Shown one piece after another: positions 36,655-49,800 of a stretch of DNA of 64,000 nt; position 1 is the stretch's first letter; every line of letters begins with the position of its first letter. Below the pieces are notes generated by a model. The model made no database searches. It had not been told where the DNA came from and worked only from the letters and a program-made list of their open reading frames with translations. The translations under genes were made by a program, and so were the position numbers. The DNA is from Stomorhina lunata (lineage: Eukaryota > Arthropoda > Insecta > Diptera > Rhiniidae): the NCBI GenBank assembly GCA_933228675.1, contig OW121743.1, forward strand, positions 14,267,224-14,331,223, given 5' to 3'.

Positions 36655-39600
36655 TATCTATTATAAATTTTTTATAGAAATTTTTCTGTAAAAATTTTTC
36701 TATAGAAATTTTTCTTCAGAAATTTTTCCATTGAAATTTTTCTTTAAAAATATTTCAATAGGATTTTTTTTAGATTTTTCTCAAGAAAATTTTACTTTAG
36801 AAATTTTTCTATCGAAATTATTCTACAAAAGTTTTTCTATAAAAAATTTTTAATAGAAATTTTTTTATTGAAATTATTCTATAGAAATTCTTCTATCGAA
36901 ATTTTTCTATCGAAATTTTTCTACCGAAATTTTTCTACAGAAATTCTTTTATCGAAATTTTTGTACAGAAATTTTTCTAAAAAAAATTTTCTATGTAATT
37001 TTGTTTTTAGAAATTTCTCTACTGAAAAACTTTTCTATGGAAATTAATCTATAAAAATTTTGCTATAGAATTTTGTCTATGGAAATTTTTCTACTGAAAT
37101 TTTTCTATAGAAATTTTTCTATAGAAATTTTTCTTTAGCAATTTTTCTGTACAAATTTTTTAATAGATATTTTTCTATAGCAAGTTTTTCATCAGAAATT
37201 TTTTTATCGAAATCTTTCCATAAAAATTTTCCCCCAGAAATTTTTCTAAAGAAATTTTTTTATAAATTTTTGTATAAAAAAGTAACTTTAATCATTTTTC
37301 ATTGAAAATTTTTTTATAGAAAATTTTCTATAAAAATTTTTCTATAGAAATTTTTTTATAGAAAATTTTTCTATAGAAATTTTTCGATAAAAATTTTTTA
37401 ATAGAATTTTTTTTTATAGAAATTTGTTTATAGAAATTTTTTGAAAGAAATGTTCCTATAGACATTTTTCAATGAAATTTTTTCTATCGAAAATTTTCAA
37501 TAAAAATTTTTCCATAAACATTTTTTTAAAGAAATTTTTCTCTTTAAATTTTTCTGTAGAAATTTTTCTTTAGAAATTTTTCATCAGAAATATTTTAATT
37601 GAATTTTTTTTTCTTTTTAAAGAAAATTTTCTATAGAAATTTTTCTATGAATTTTTTTTTTTCTTTTTAAAGAAAATTTTCTTTAGAAATTTTTCTATAG
37701 AAATTTTTCTATGGAAATTTTTCTAAAGAAATTTTTCTATAGAAATTTTTTTATAGAAATTTTTCTATAGAAATTTTTCAATAGAAAGTTTTTTATAGAA
37801 GCTTTTCTATAAAATATTTTTTTAATAGAAATTTTTCTAAAACAAATTTTTAATAAAAATTTTTCTTTAAAAAATTTTCTATTGAAATTTTTCTATAAAA
37901 AATTTTCCATAGAAATGTTTCTATAAAAAATTTTCTAATGAAATTTTTCTATAAAAATTTTTCCACAAAAAATTTTCTATAGAAATTTTATTATAGAAAT
38001 TTTTCTATAAAAATTTTTCTATGGAAATTTTTCCACAAAAAATTTTCTATAGAAATTTTTTTACAAAAATTTTTCTACAGAAATTTTTCTATAAAAATTT
38101 TTCTACAAAAATTTTTCCATCAAAAATTTTCTATAGAAATTTTATTATAGAAATTATTCTATAAAAATTTTTCTAAAGAAATTTTTCTATAAAAATTTTT
38201 CTATAGAAATTTTTCTATAAAAAATTTTCTATAGAAATTTTTCTAAAAAAATGTTTTTATAGAAATTTTTCTATAGGAAATTTTTTATAATTTTTTTTTT
38301 CAAAATTTTTTTATAAAAATTCCTCTATTTTCTCTACAAACATTTTCCTATAGAAATTTTTCTACAGAAATTTTTCTATAAAGAATATTCTATAAAAATT
38401 TTTCTGTATAAATTTTTCAGTAGAAATTTTTCTTTAAAATTTTTTCTATAGAAATTTTTCTTTTTTTTTTTTGTAAAAAATTTTCTATAAAAAATTCTTC
38501 TTTAGAAATTTTTCTACTGAAATTTTTCCACTGAAATTTTTCTATAGAAATTCTTTTTTAAAAATGTTTCTGTAGAAATTTTTCGATAGACATTTTTTTA
38601 TAATATTTTCTTTAGAAATTCTTCTATAGATATTTCTAAACAAATGTTTCTATAAAAAAAAAAAAAAAATTCAACCGAAATTTTTGACTAAATTCTCTCA
38701 AGAAACTTTTCTTCAGAAATTTTCTATAGATGTTTTTTTTATAGAAATTGTTTTCTAAAGAAATTTTGATTGTAAAAATGTTTTGCATAGAAGTTTTTCT
38801 ATAGAAATTTTTCTTTAGAAATGTTTCTATAAAAATTTTTTTATAGAAATTTTTCTATACAAATTTTTCTTTAGAAATTTTTCTATAGAAATTTTTTATA
38901 AAAAATTTTCTATATAAATTTATCTATAGAAATTTATTTATAGACATTTTTCTATAAATGTTTTTCTATAAGTTTTTCTATAGACATTTTTCTATAGAAA
39001 TTTTTCTAAAGAAATTTTTCTATAGAAATTTTTCTATAGAAATTTTTCAATAGAAATTTTTCTAAAAAATTTTTCTATTTTTATGCAAATAATTTTATAT
39101 AAATTTTTGTATGAAAATTTTTTAATAAAAATTTTTGTATAAAAAACTTTTCTATAGAAATTTATCTATAGAAATTTATCTATATAAAATTTTCTATGCA
39201 AATTTTTCTAAAAAAATCTGTTTCTAAAATTTTTTTATCGAAATTTTTTAATAAAAATTTTTCCATTAAAATTTTTGTAAAGAAATGTTGCTATAGAAAT
39301 TTTCTACGGAAAGTTTTCTATAGAAAATTTTCTAAAAAAATTTTTTTGCAAAAATTTTTCCATAGAAATTATTTAATAGAGAATTTTTTATAGAAATTTT
39401 TCTACAAAAATTTGTCTTAAAAAATTTTCTATAGAAATTTTTTTATAAAATATTTTCAATAGATTTTTTTCTAAAAAAATCTTGCTACAGAAATTTTTCT
39501 ATCATAATTTTCTACAGAAATTTTCAAGAAAAAATTTCTTTCTATATAAATTTTTCTATAAAATTTTTCTATAAAATTTTTCTATAAAAAATTTTTTCTA

Positions 39601-40530
39601 TATAAATGTTTCTATAAAATTTTTTTTAAAGAAAATTTCTATGGAGATTTTTCTATAGAAATTTTATTATAGAAATTTTTCGGCAGAAATTTTTCTAAAG
39701 AAATTTTCCTTTACAAATGTTTTTTATAGAAATTTTTGTATAGAACTGTTTCTAAAGAAATTTTTGTTGATATTTTACTATAGAAAATATTTTAATTAGA
39801 AATTTTTTCATAGAATTTTTTTCATAGAAATTTTTCTATAGACATTTTTTTATAAAAATTTTTCTATAGAAATTTTTTTATCGAAATTTTTCTAAAGAAT
39901 GTTTCCTTATTTTTCTATGGAAATATTTGTATAGAAATTTTTCCATAAAAATTTTGCTTTAGACATTTTTCCATAGAGATTTTTCTATAGCAATTTTTCA
40001 AAAGAAATTTTTCTATAAAAAATGTCTATAGAAAAATTTTTAAAGAAAAATTTCAATTAAAAAATTTCTATAGAAAAATGTCTGTTAAATAATTTCTTTA
40101 AAAAATGGTCTGTAACGAAATTTCTGAAGAAAATTTTCTATAGAAAATGTTCTGTGGAAAAATTTCTATAGAAAAATTTCGATACAAAAATTTTTTTAGA
40201 AATTTTTTTATTTTCTAAAAAAATTTTTATATCGAAATTTTTCTATAGAAATTTTTCCACAGAACATTTTCTATAGAAATTTTTCCACAAAACATTTTCT
40301 ATATAAATTTTTGTTCAGAAATTTTGCCACAGACCTTTTTTATAGAAATTTTTAAACAGAAATTTTTCTATAGAAATTTTTTAATTGAAATTTTTCTTTA
40401 AAAATTTTTCTATAGAAATTTTTTAATTCAAATTTTTCCTTAAAAATTTTTCTATAGAAATTTTACTTTAAAATTTGTTCTATTGTTTGAAAATGTTCTT
40501 TACAAATTTTTCTATAAAAATATTTCAAAA
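36655..40530 (+). repeat. Degenerate 14-bp AT satellite, array 1
   Basis: Roughly 270 units of GAAATTTTTCTATA with many substitutions (AAAAATTTTTCTATA, GAAATTTTTCTTTA, CCATA and others) and indels. The unit is nearly palindromic around TTTCTATAGAAA. It is far less homogeneous than the 31-bp arrays, which suggests an older or slower-turning array. One short open frame inside it (39196-39393) is Phe/Lys/Ile-rich repeat translation. Confidence 0.93.
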
Positions 40531-40898
40531 GGAATTTGTTTATAGGTTATTTCTAATAGGGGATTTTAGATCTAAATTTTGGGAATTCCTTAATTTTCTT
40601 ATTATTTAAGATAATAGCCCTATAAAATGATTTTCAATTAATTTCTGCCCTTTGAAAGATTTACCTCCTATAAGTCTTTTCCATTTAGAATAGCTCTTAA
40701 AATTCTATCTTAAATGAACCCAAATGCTTTTTAAAATAAATTCTTAAAATTTTTAATGGAAATTAAGTATTTGTTTATATATATAATCTCACATGAAGTT
40801 TGAGCTTTATTAACATAATGATACTCGTGTTTCAATTAAATATGACAAGAAAATTTTTTAATATTTTAACAAACTGTCATATAAATTTTTATATGTCC

Positions 40899-40924
40899 TC
40901 ACGCACGCACACACACACATACAC
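40899..40924. repeat. (CA)n microsatellite
   Basis: CACGCACGCACACACACACA followed by TACAC. A short interrupted CA tract. Confidence 0.9.
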
Positions 40925-41065
40925 TTACTCTGATATAATGAAATCACGCACACTCATTACAAAATGTATGTGTATTTACATATAAATAATTAAATATGAT
41001 ATAATTTTATGAGTGTATAATTAAAATATGAAAATTTTAAGCTTACAAACACATTTAAGATATGA

Positions 41066-41284
41066 CATTCAATTATAATAAAAATTACATATACAAGGAC
41101 ATTTTGGTTGGAAAATCAACAACAGCAGCAGCATCAACCTCATAATGAAAACGGAAATGGTTGGGAGGGTCTCGATGGGTTATTGTTAGGATTTATTTTA
41201 AAAGCGTTTGTCTATAAGGAAGAGTTTAATTTTGGGGTTCCATTTCCTTCTGTTTTTATTTGGTTCTCAAAACTAATTTTATAA
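41066..41284 (+). other. Open stretch with poly-Gln-like start, possible exon fragment
   Basis: The frame is open between a TGA at 41063 and a TAA at 41282, about 72 codons, with no ATG. From 41108 it reads a run of Gln codons (CAACAACAGCAGCAG), then His-Gln-Pro-His-Asn-Glu-Asn-Gly-Asn-Gly-Trp-Glu-Gly, then hydrophobic residues. CAA/CAG runs followed by Asn/Gly/His-rich sequence are common in fly proteins but also in untranslated DNA. Local GC is higher than the surroundings. I see no convincing acceptor with a pyrimidine tract. It could be an exon, a UTR or chance. Confidence 0.15.
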
Positions 41285-42404
41285 CAGATGGTTTTGTTTG
41301 GAATTTGATTAAAAAGTTAAAAAAAAAATGGGATTTTTTTTTAATTCTGGAATTTTTGGCTAGGTTTTCTTATAAAAATTTAAATTTTTAAATAATATTG
41401 ATCGGAGAAACTAAAAAAATATTTTTTTAATAATGTGCCATATGGCAACAATTCTTATTTTTGCCTTATAATGCTCTAGTTCAGTTTATATTTATAATTA
41501 GCAATAATAAATGAGTTTCTGCAGAAATTTAGTCAAAATTTTTAAAATATTTCACATTTACAATTTCCCTTCCAGTACCTAAATTTGCTGTCAATTCTTC
41601 TGTATTTAGTCATTAATTTATGTCACTTGATGTCTAAATAATTCAATACGTTTTATGCATTCATAGGATTTCCTTAAGCAAATGCGTTCGCCTTTTTTTC
41701 AATTATATTATCTAGTGCCTACCTTGAGGCGTTTTTGATTTGATCACGTTTATGAGACAAAATTGCTCAACTACATAGAACTCAAAACTGATTAAATAAC
41801 AAAAAAAATATAAAGAATAAAACAGCAAAAACAACTAGAAAATCCCACAACAATATATTTCAATCATAAAGAAGATGGAAAAGAAAAACAAACTATTGAC
41901 ATATTTTAAGGCGCTTTATGTCATAAGCATAAATAAATTTGTAATGGTCTTATATTATACGAAATAAAGAATAAACAATTTATATCATGAAAAGAAAAAC
42001 TAATAAATACATGACAATGCATACGAAATTTATATAGAAATATTTTTATGAGCAAAAAGGGAACTTAACAAATTTTAATAGGGCAAATGTTTTATACTTA
42101 CTTTATGTACTGCATACTTTTTGGCAAAAATTTACTCAATATATCTCAAAACTAAATAAAAAAATATTTTTAGATCTTAAAAACAAAGTTTCAAATGAAA
42201 TGTTCTAATATTATTTAAAAATTGGATAATTAAAGGGATTTTTTAAAAATGGGTTTAAGTCCCATTTTAAAAAACCTATTTAATATAGTTCTAATTTTAG
42301 TTCCAAAGCAAAAATTATAGTGTTTTTTAACTTTGTTGCCGTATGACATATTCAAATTTATTTCCTGTTTCTTTTTTTTTCTGAAAAATTCATTATTTTT
42401 ATAT

Positions 42405-45400
42405 ATTTATAATAGAAATTTTTCTATAGAAATTTATCTTAAGAAATGTTTCTACACAAATTTTTCTAAAAAAATTTTGTATAGAAATTTTTTTATAAAC
42501 ATTTTTCTATAGCAATTTTTGTATAGACATTTTTGTATAGAAGTTTTTCTTTAGAAATTCTTATATAGAAATTTTTTTATCCTAACTTTTCTATAGAAAT
42601 TTTTCTAATCAAAATTTACTATAGAAATATTTCTATAGCAATTTTTCTGTAAAAATATTTTATAGGCATTTTTTTATAAAAAGTTTTCAATAAACATTAT
42701 TCTCAAGAAATTTTCTATAGGAATTTTTCGTTAGAATTTTTTCTGAAATTTTTTCTAAAGAAATTATTCTACAAAAATTTTGTATAAAAATTTTTACTAA
42801 AAAAATTTTTCTATAGAAATTTTCCTACAGAAATTTTTATATACAAAATTTTTCTATAGAAATTTTCCATAGAAACTTTTCTATAAAAATGTTTTTATAG
42901 AAATTTTTCGATAGAAATTTTTTTATAGAAATTTTTCTATAAAAATTTTCTATAGAAAATTTGCTGTAGAATATTTTCTATAGAAATTTTCCATAGAAAC
43001 TTTTCTATCAAAATTTTTTTATAGAAATTTTTCTATAGAAATTTTTCTATAAATAAATTTTCTATAAATAATTTTCTATAAAAAATTTGCTATAGAATAT
43101 TTTCTACAAACATTTTTCTAAAGAAATTTTTCTATAGAAATTTTTCTATAGAAATTTTTCTATAAAAATTTTTCTATAGAAATTTTTCTACAGAAATTTT
43201 TCTATAGAAATTTTTCTATAGAAATCTTTCTATAGAATATTTTCTAAAAAAATTTTTTTAAAGAAATTTTTCTATAGAAATTTTTCTATAGAAATTTTTC
43301 TATAGAAATTTTTCTATAAATAATTTTTCTATAAATAATTTTTCTATAAATAATTTTCTATAGAAATTTGATATAGCATATTTTTTATAAAAATTTTTCT
43401 AAAGAAATTTTTCTATAGAAATTTTTCTATAAATAATTTTCTATAGAAAATTTTCTATAGAAAATTTTCTATAGCATATTTTCTATAAAGTTTTTTCTAA
43501 AGAAATTTTTTTATAGAAATTTTTCTTTAGAAATTTTTCATCAGAAATATTTCAATTGAATTTTTTTCTTTTTAAAGATAATTTTACTTTAGAAATTTTT
43601 CTATTGAAATTTTTCTATTGAAATTTTTCTATAAATAATTTTTCTATAAATAATTTTTCTATAAATAATTTTCTATAGAAATTTGATATAGCATATTTTT
43701 TATAAAAATTTTTCTAAAGAAATTTTTCTATAGAAATTTTTCTATAAATAATTTTTCTATAAATAATTTTTCTATAAATAATTTTCTATAGAAATTTGAT
43801 ATAGCATATTTTTTATAAAAATTTTTCTAAAGAAATTTTTCTATAGAAATTTTTCTATAAATAATTTTCTATAGAAAATTTTCTATAGAAAATTTTCTAT
43901 AGCATATTTTCTATAAAGTTTTTTCTAAAGAAATTTTTTTATAGAAATTTTTCTTTAGAAATTTTTCATCAGAAATATTTCAATTGAATTTTTTTCTTTT
44001 TAAAGATAATTTTACTTTAGAAATTTTTCTATTGAAATTTTTCTATTGAAATTTTTCTATAGAAATTTTTCTATAGAAATTTTTTTATAGAAATTTTTCT
44101 ATACAAATTTTTCTATCGAAATTTTTCTATAGAAATTTTTCTATAAATAATTTTTCTATAAATAATTTTTCTATAAATAATTTTCTATAGAAATTTGATA
44201 TAGCATATTTTTTGTAAAAATTTTTCTAAAGAAATTTTTCTATAGAAATTTTTTTATAGAAATTTTTCTATAGAAATTTTTCTATAGAAATTTTTCTATA
44301 GAAATTTTTCTATTAAAATTTTTCTATAGAAATTTTTCTATAGAAATTTTTCTTTAAAAATTTTTCTATAGAAAATTTTCTATAGAAATTTTTCTATATA
44401 AATTTTTCTATAAATAATTTTTCTATAAATAATTTTCTATAGAAAATTTGCTATAGAATATTTTCTATAAAAATTTTTCTAAAGAAATTTTTCTATAGAA
44501 ATTTTTCTATAGAAATTCTTCTTATAGAAATTTTCTATAGAAATTTTTCTATAGAAATTTTTCTATAGAAATTTTTCTATAGAAATTTTTCTATAGAAAT
44601 TTTTCTATAGAAATTTTTCTATAGAAATTTTTTTATAGAAATTTTTCTATAGAAATTTTTCTATAGAAATTTTTCTATAGAAATTTTTTTATAGAAATTT
44701 TTCTATAGAAATTTTTCTATAGAAATTTTTCCATAGAAATTTTTCCATAGAAATTTTTCTATGGAAGTTTTTCTATAGAAATTTTTCTATAAAAATTTTT
44801 CTATAGAAATTTTTCTATAGAAATTTTTTCTATAGAAATTTTTCTATAGAAATTATTCTATAGAAATTTTTCTATAGAAATTTTTCTGTAGAAATTTTTC
44901 TATAGAAATTTTTCTATTGAAATTTTTCTATAGAAATTTTTCTATAGAAATTTTTCTATAGAAATTTTTCAATAGAAATTTTTCTACAAAAATTTTTCTA
45001 AAGAATTTTTTCTAAAGAAATTTTTCTACAGAAATTTAGCTATAGAAATGTTTTTTTTAAAATGTTTCTCTAGAAATTTATCCATAGAAATTTTCTGTTG
45101 AAATTAATCTACAAAATTTTTTTTACAGAAATTTTTCATTTTAAAGTTTTCTACAGAAATTTTTTATCGAAAATTTTCTATAGAAATTTTTCTATAGAAA
45201 TTTTTCTATAGAAATTTTTCTGTAGAAATTTTTCTACAAAAATTTTTCTAAAGAATTTTTTCTAAATAAATTTTTCTACATAGAAATTTTCCTATAAAAA
45301 TGTTTATCTAGAAATTTATCCACAGAAATTTTTCTATTGAAATTAGTCTAGAGAAATTTTTTATAGAGATTTTTTATAGAATTTTTTTATAGAAATTTTT

Positions 45401-45805
45401 CTATAGAATTTTTCTTTATAAATTTTTCTATAGAAATTTTTCTATGGAAGTTTTTCTATATAAATTTTTTGTAGCAAATTTGTCTATAGAAAGTTTTTTT
45501 ATAGAAAATATTCTATTGAAATTTATCTATTGAAATTTTTCTGAAGAAATTTTTTATAGAAATTTTTCTATAGAAATTTTTCCATAAAAATATTTCTATA
45601 GAAATTTTTCTATAGAAATTTTTCTACAAAAATTTTACTAGAGAAATTTTTGTATAGAGATTTTTCCATAAAAATTTTTCTATAGAAATTTTTCGATAGT
45701 ATTTTTTTATAGAAATTTTTCTATAGTATTGTTATTATACAAATTTTTTTATATAAGAAATATTTCTACAGTAATTTTTTTAGGAAATTTTTCTATAGAA
45801 ATTCG
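42405..45805 (+). repeat. 14-bp AT satellite, array 2
   Basis: About 240 copies of GAAATTTTTCTATA in the same orientation as array 1, but more regular, especially at 43.0-43.3 and 44.2-45.0 kb, where runs of identical units occur. Variants such as ATAAATAATTTTTCT and GATATAGCATATTTT recur as sets, so local segments have been duplicated as blocks. It carries no coding information. Confidence 0.95.
43381..44060 (+). repeat. 428-bp higher-order repeat inside the 14-bp array
   Basis: A block starting after GATATAGCATA at 43380 recurs after the same landmark at 43808. It includes the shared marker TTTTCATCAGAAATATTTCA and TTTTTAAAGATAATTTTACT at about 43535 and 43963. The landmark GATATAGCATA also ends near 43692 and 44209. 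A related marker (TTTTCATCAGAAATATTTTA) occurs in array 1 at about 37580, so this variant existed before the two arrays separated or was exchanged between them. Confidence 0.88.
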
Positions 45806-46885
45806 ATCCAAATCCAATTTAATTTCTTTTTTAAAATCCCGTTTTGGGATTTTGAGGAATATTTGAATTTCATTTTGGGAATTTGAACCTTTTTTGTGGG
45901 AATTGACAAGAATCTTAACAAAATGTCTTTATTAGAGATTTTATAGTAAATCTGCTTCATTTTCAATTTCAATTTAAATCCGATTTTAAAAACTTTATTT
46001 TTTATTATTGGGGTATATAAGGAATTTATGTTTGGGTATAAACCTTCTAAATTTATAACAATTTCTCATTAACCATATTCTTTCCGGGTCTTAAAATTCC
46101 AATTGCATATTAATACCTCAAAAAGGTATTAGCAGCGAAAAGAAAAATATAAATAAAAATCACTTGTGAAAAATAAGGGCAAATAACAGGAAGAAACCCC
46201 TTAAGAACCAAACTATGCATAAATTTGTTGTTGGCAAACTAATAAAAATAAAATGTCAGCAACAACAAAAAAAAAATTAAACGCAAAGAAAAAACATAAA
46301 ATTCATTTCGAAAGCCACGAAATGATACGTGAGAAATAAAAATTTACTATAAAATGAAATTGCAAAAAAAGAAAGTATAGCATGCTTCTAGGAGATTGTA
46401 ATGTATGTAGGTGATAAAAGGAAAGGAATGTTGTGCTGGGAACGGAAAAAACTAGGTCTTAGTTTAAAATTTAATGCAATTCCTAGAGCAGCGATAACTT
46501 TTCCGAAGTGGTCGAGGTGGCGGTTTTGAGCAAGGATGAAATGAATAAAATATAAAACAAATTGATATTGGAAGAGAATTTTAAAAAGGAAAAAAGAATT
46601 TAGAAAAAAAATTTGAATTGAAAAATTTAAAATTTATATTGAGAACAAAAAACTATAAAACTGAGAAAGAACAATTAAAGGAAATATAGAAATGGTCAAG
46701 TTTTTTCCATTGAAAACATTTAATTTTTAACAATGAAATGTGACAAAAAAAGCCTTGATTTAGGCTCAAAAGTCAGGCTGTTTAGAGAAGAAGGTAAATA
46801 TGAAGGTGACAAAATACTTAGTCAGCGAAATTAACTAAAAATCAATAGACTGGTTAATATTTTAGTATAAAAAAAATTTATAGTA
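45806..46885. other. Unassigned spacer
   Basis: AT-rich, with a less AT-rich patch at 46380-46530 that includes CCGAAGTGGTCGAGGTGGCG. A degenerate box B on minus lies at 46380 (GCATGCTTCTAGG on plus). No open frame of note and no recognised family. Confidence 0.6.
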
Positions 46886-49800
46886 AAAATATAGAAATAT
46901 TTTTTTATAGAAAAATTCTCGATAGAAATATAGAAATATTTTTCTATAGAAAAATTTTCGATAGAAATATTTTTCTATAGAAACATTTTCGATAGAAATA
47001 TTTTTCTATAGAAAAATTTTCGATAGAAATATTTTTCTATAGAAAAATTTTCGATAGAAATATTTTTCTATAGAAAAATTTTCGATAGAAATATTTTTCT
47101 ATAGAAAAATTTTCGATAGAAATATTTTTCTATAGAAAAATTTTCGATAGAAATATTTTTCTATAGAAAAATTTTCAATAGAAATATTTTTCTATAGAAA
47201 AATTTTCGATAGAAATATTTTTCTATAGAAAAATTTTCGATAGAAATATTTTTCTATAGAAAAATTTTCGATAGAAATATTTTTCTATAGAAAAATTTTC
47301 GAAAGAAATATTTTTCTATAGAAAAATTTTCGATAGAAATATTTTTCTATAGAAAAATTTTCGATAGAAATATTTTTCTATAGAAAAATTTTCGATAGAA
47401 ATATTTTTCTATAGAAAAATTTTCGATAGAAATATTTTTCTATAGAAAAATTTTCGATAGAAATATTTTTCTATAGAAACATTTTCGATAGAAATATTTT
47501 TCTATAGAAAAATTTTCGATAGAAATATTTTTCTATAGAAAAATTTTCGTTAGAAATATTTTTCTATGGAAAAATTTTCGATAGAAATATTTTTCAATAG
47601 AAAAATTTTCGATAGAAATATTTTTCTATAGAAAAATTTTCGTTAGAAATATTTTTCTATAGAAAAATTTTCGTTAGAAATATTTTTCTATAGAAAAATT
47701 TTCGTTAGAAATATTTTTCTATAGAAAAATTTTCGTTAGAAATATTTTTCTATAGAAAAATTTTCGTTAGAAATATTTTTCTATAGAAAAATTTTCGTTA
47801 GAAATATTTTTCTATAGAAAAATTTTCGTTAGAAATATTTTTCTATAGAAAAATTTTCGTTAGAAATATTTTTCTATAGAAAAATTTTCGTTAGAAATAT
47901 TTTTCTATAGAAAAATTTTCGTTAGAAATATTTTTCTATAGAAAAATTTTCGTTAGAAATATTTTTCTATAGAAAAATTTTCGTTAGAAATATTTTTCTA
48001 TAGAAAAATTTTCGTTAGAAATATTTTTCTATAGAAAAATTTTCGTTAGAAATATTTTTCTATAGAAAAATTTTCGTTAGAAATATTTTTCTATAGAAAA
48101 ATTTTCGTTAGAAATATTTTTCTATAGAAAAATTTTCGTTAGAAATATTTTTCTATAGAAAAATTTTCGTTAGAAATATTTTTCTTTAGAAAAATTTTCG
48201 TTAGAAATATTTTTCTTTAGAAAAATTTTCGTTAGAAATATTTTTCTATAGAAAAATTTTCGTTAGAAATATTTTTCTATAGAAAAATTTTCGATAGAAA
48301 TATTTTTCTATATATTTTCGATAGAAATATTTTTCTATAGAAAAATTTTCGATAGAAATATTTTTCTATAGAAAAATTTTCGATTGAAATATTTTTCTAT
48401 AGAAAAATTTTCGATAGAAATATTTTTCTATAGAAAAATTTTCGATAGAAATATTTTTCTATAGAAAAATTTTCGATAGAAATATTTTTCTATAGAAAAA
48501 TTTTCGATAGAAATATTTTTCTATAGAAAAATTTTCGATAGAAATATTTTTCTATAGAAAAATTTTCGATAGAAATATTTTTCTATAGAAAAATTTTCGA
48601 TAGAAATATTTTTCTATAGAAAAATTTTCGATAGAAATATTTTTCTATAGAAAAATTTTCGATAGAAATATTTTTCTATAGAAAAATTTTCGATAGAAAT
48701 ATTTTTCTATAGAAAAATTTTCGATAGAAATATTTTTCTATAGAAAAATTTTCGACAGAAATATTTTTCTATAGAAAAATTTTCGATAGAAATATTTTTC
48801 TATAGAAAAATTTTCGATAGAAATATTTTTCTATAGAAAAATTTTCGATAGAAATATTTTTCTATAGAAAAATTTTCGATAGAAATATTTTTCTATAGAA
48901 AAATTTTCGATAGAAATATTTTTCTATAGAAAAATTTTCGATAGAAATATTTTTCTATAGAAAAATTTTCGATAGAAATATTTTTCTATAGAAAAATTTT
49001 CGATAGAAATATTTTTCTATAGAAACATTTTCGTTAGAAATATTTTGCTATAGAAAAATTTTCGTTAGAAATATTTTTCTATAGAAAAATTTTCGTTAGG
49101 AATATTTTTCTATAGAAAAATTTTCGTTAGAAATATTTTTCTATAGAAAAATTTTCGTTAGAAATATTTTTCTATAGAAAAATTTTCGTTAGAAATATTT
49201 TTCTATAGAAAAATTTTCGTTAGAAATATTTTTCTATAGAAAAATTTTCGTTAGAAATATTTTTCTATAGAAAAATTTTCGTTAGAAATATTTTTCTATA
49301 GAAAAATTTTCGTTAGAATTATTTTTCTACAGAAAAATTTTCCTTAGAAATATTTTTCTATAGAAAAATTTTCGTTAGAAATATTTTTCTATAGAAAAAT
49401 TTTCGATAGAAATATTTTTCTATAGAAAAATTTTCGTTAGAAATATTTTTCTATAGAAAAATTTTCGTTAGAAATATTTTTCTATAGAAAAATTTTCGTT
49501 AGAAATATTTTTCTATAGAAAAATTTTCGTTAGAAATATTTTTCTATAGAAAAATTTTCGTTAGAAATATTTTTCTATAGAAAAATTTTCGTTAGAAATA
49601 TTTTTCTATAGAAAAATTTTCGTTAGAAATATTTTTCTATAGAAAAATTTTCGTTAGAAATATTTTTCTATAGAAAAATTTTCGTTAGAAATATTTTTCT
49701 ATAGAAAAATTTTCGTTAGAAATATTTTTCTATAGAAAAATTTTCGTTAGAAATATTTTTCTATAGAAAAATTTTCGTTAGAAATATTTTTCTATAGAAA

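Larger units (their letters stand above)
40531..42404. other. Single-copy-looking spacer between 14-bp arrays
   Basis: Mixed AT-rich DNA with a CA microsatellite (40899-40920), a CAACAG-rich open stretch listed separately, and box B relatives on minus at 41717 (GCCTACCTTGAGG on plus), about 41902 and 42112 (GCATACTTTTTGG). Along with 50.7-52.1 kb, it is one of the stretches most likely to hold unique sequence. Confidence 0.6.
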
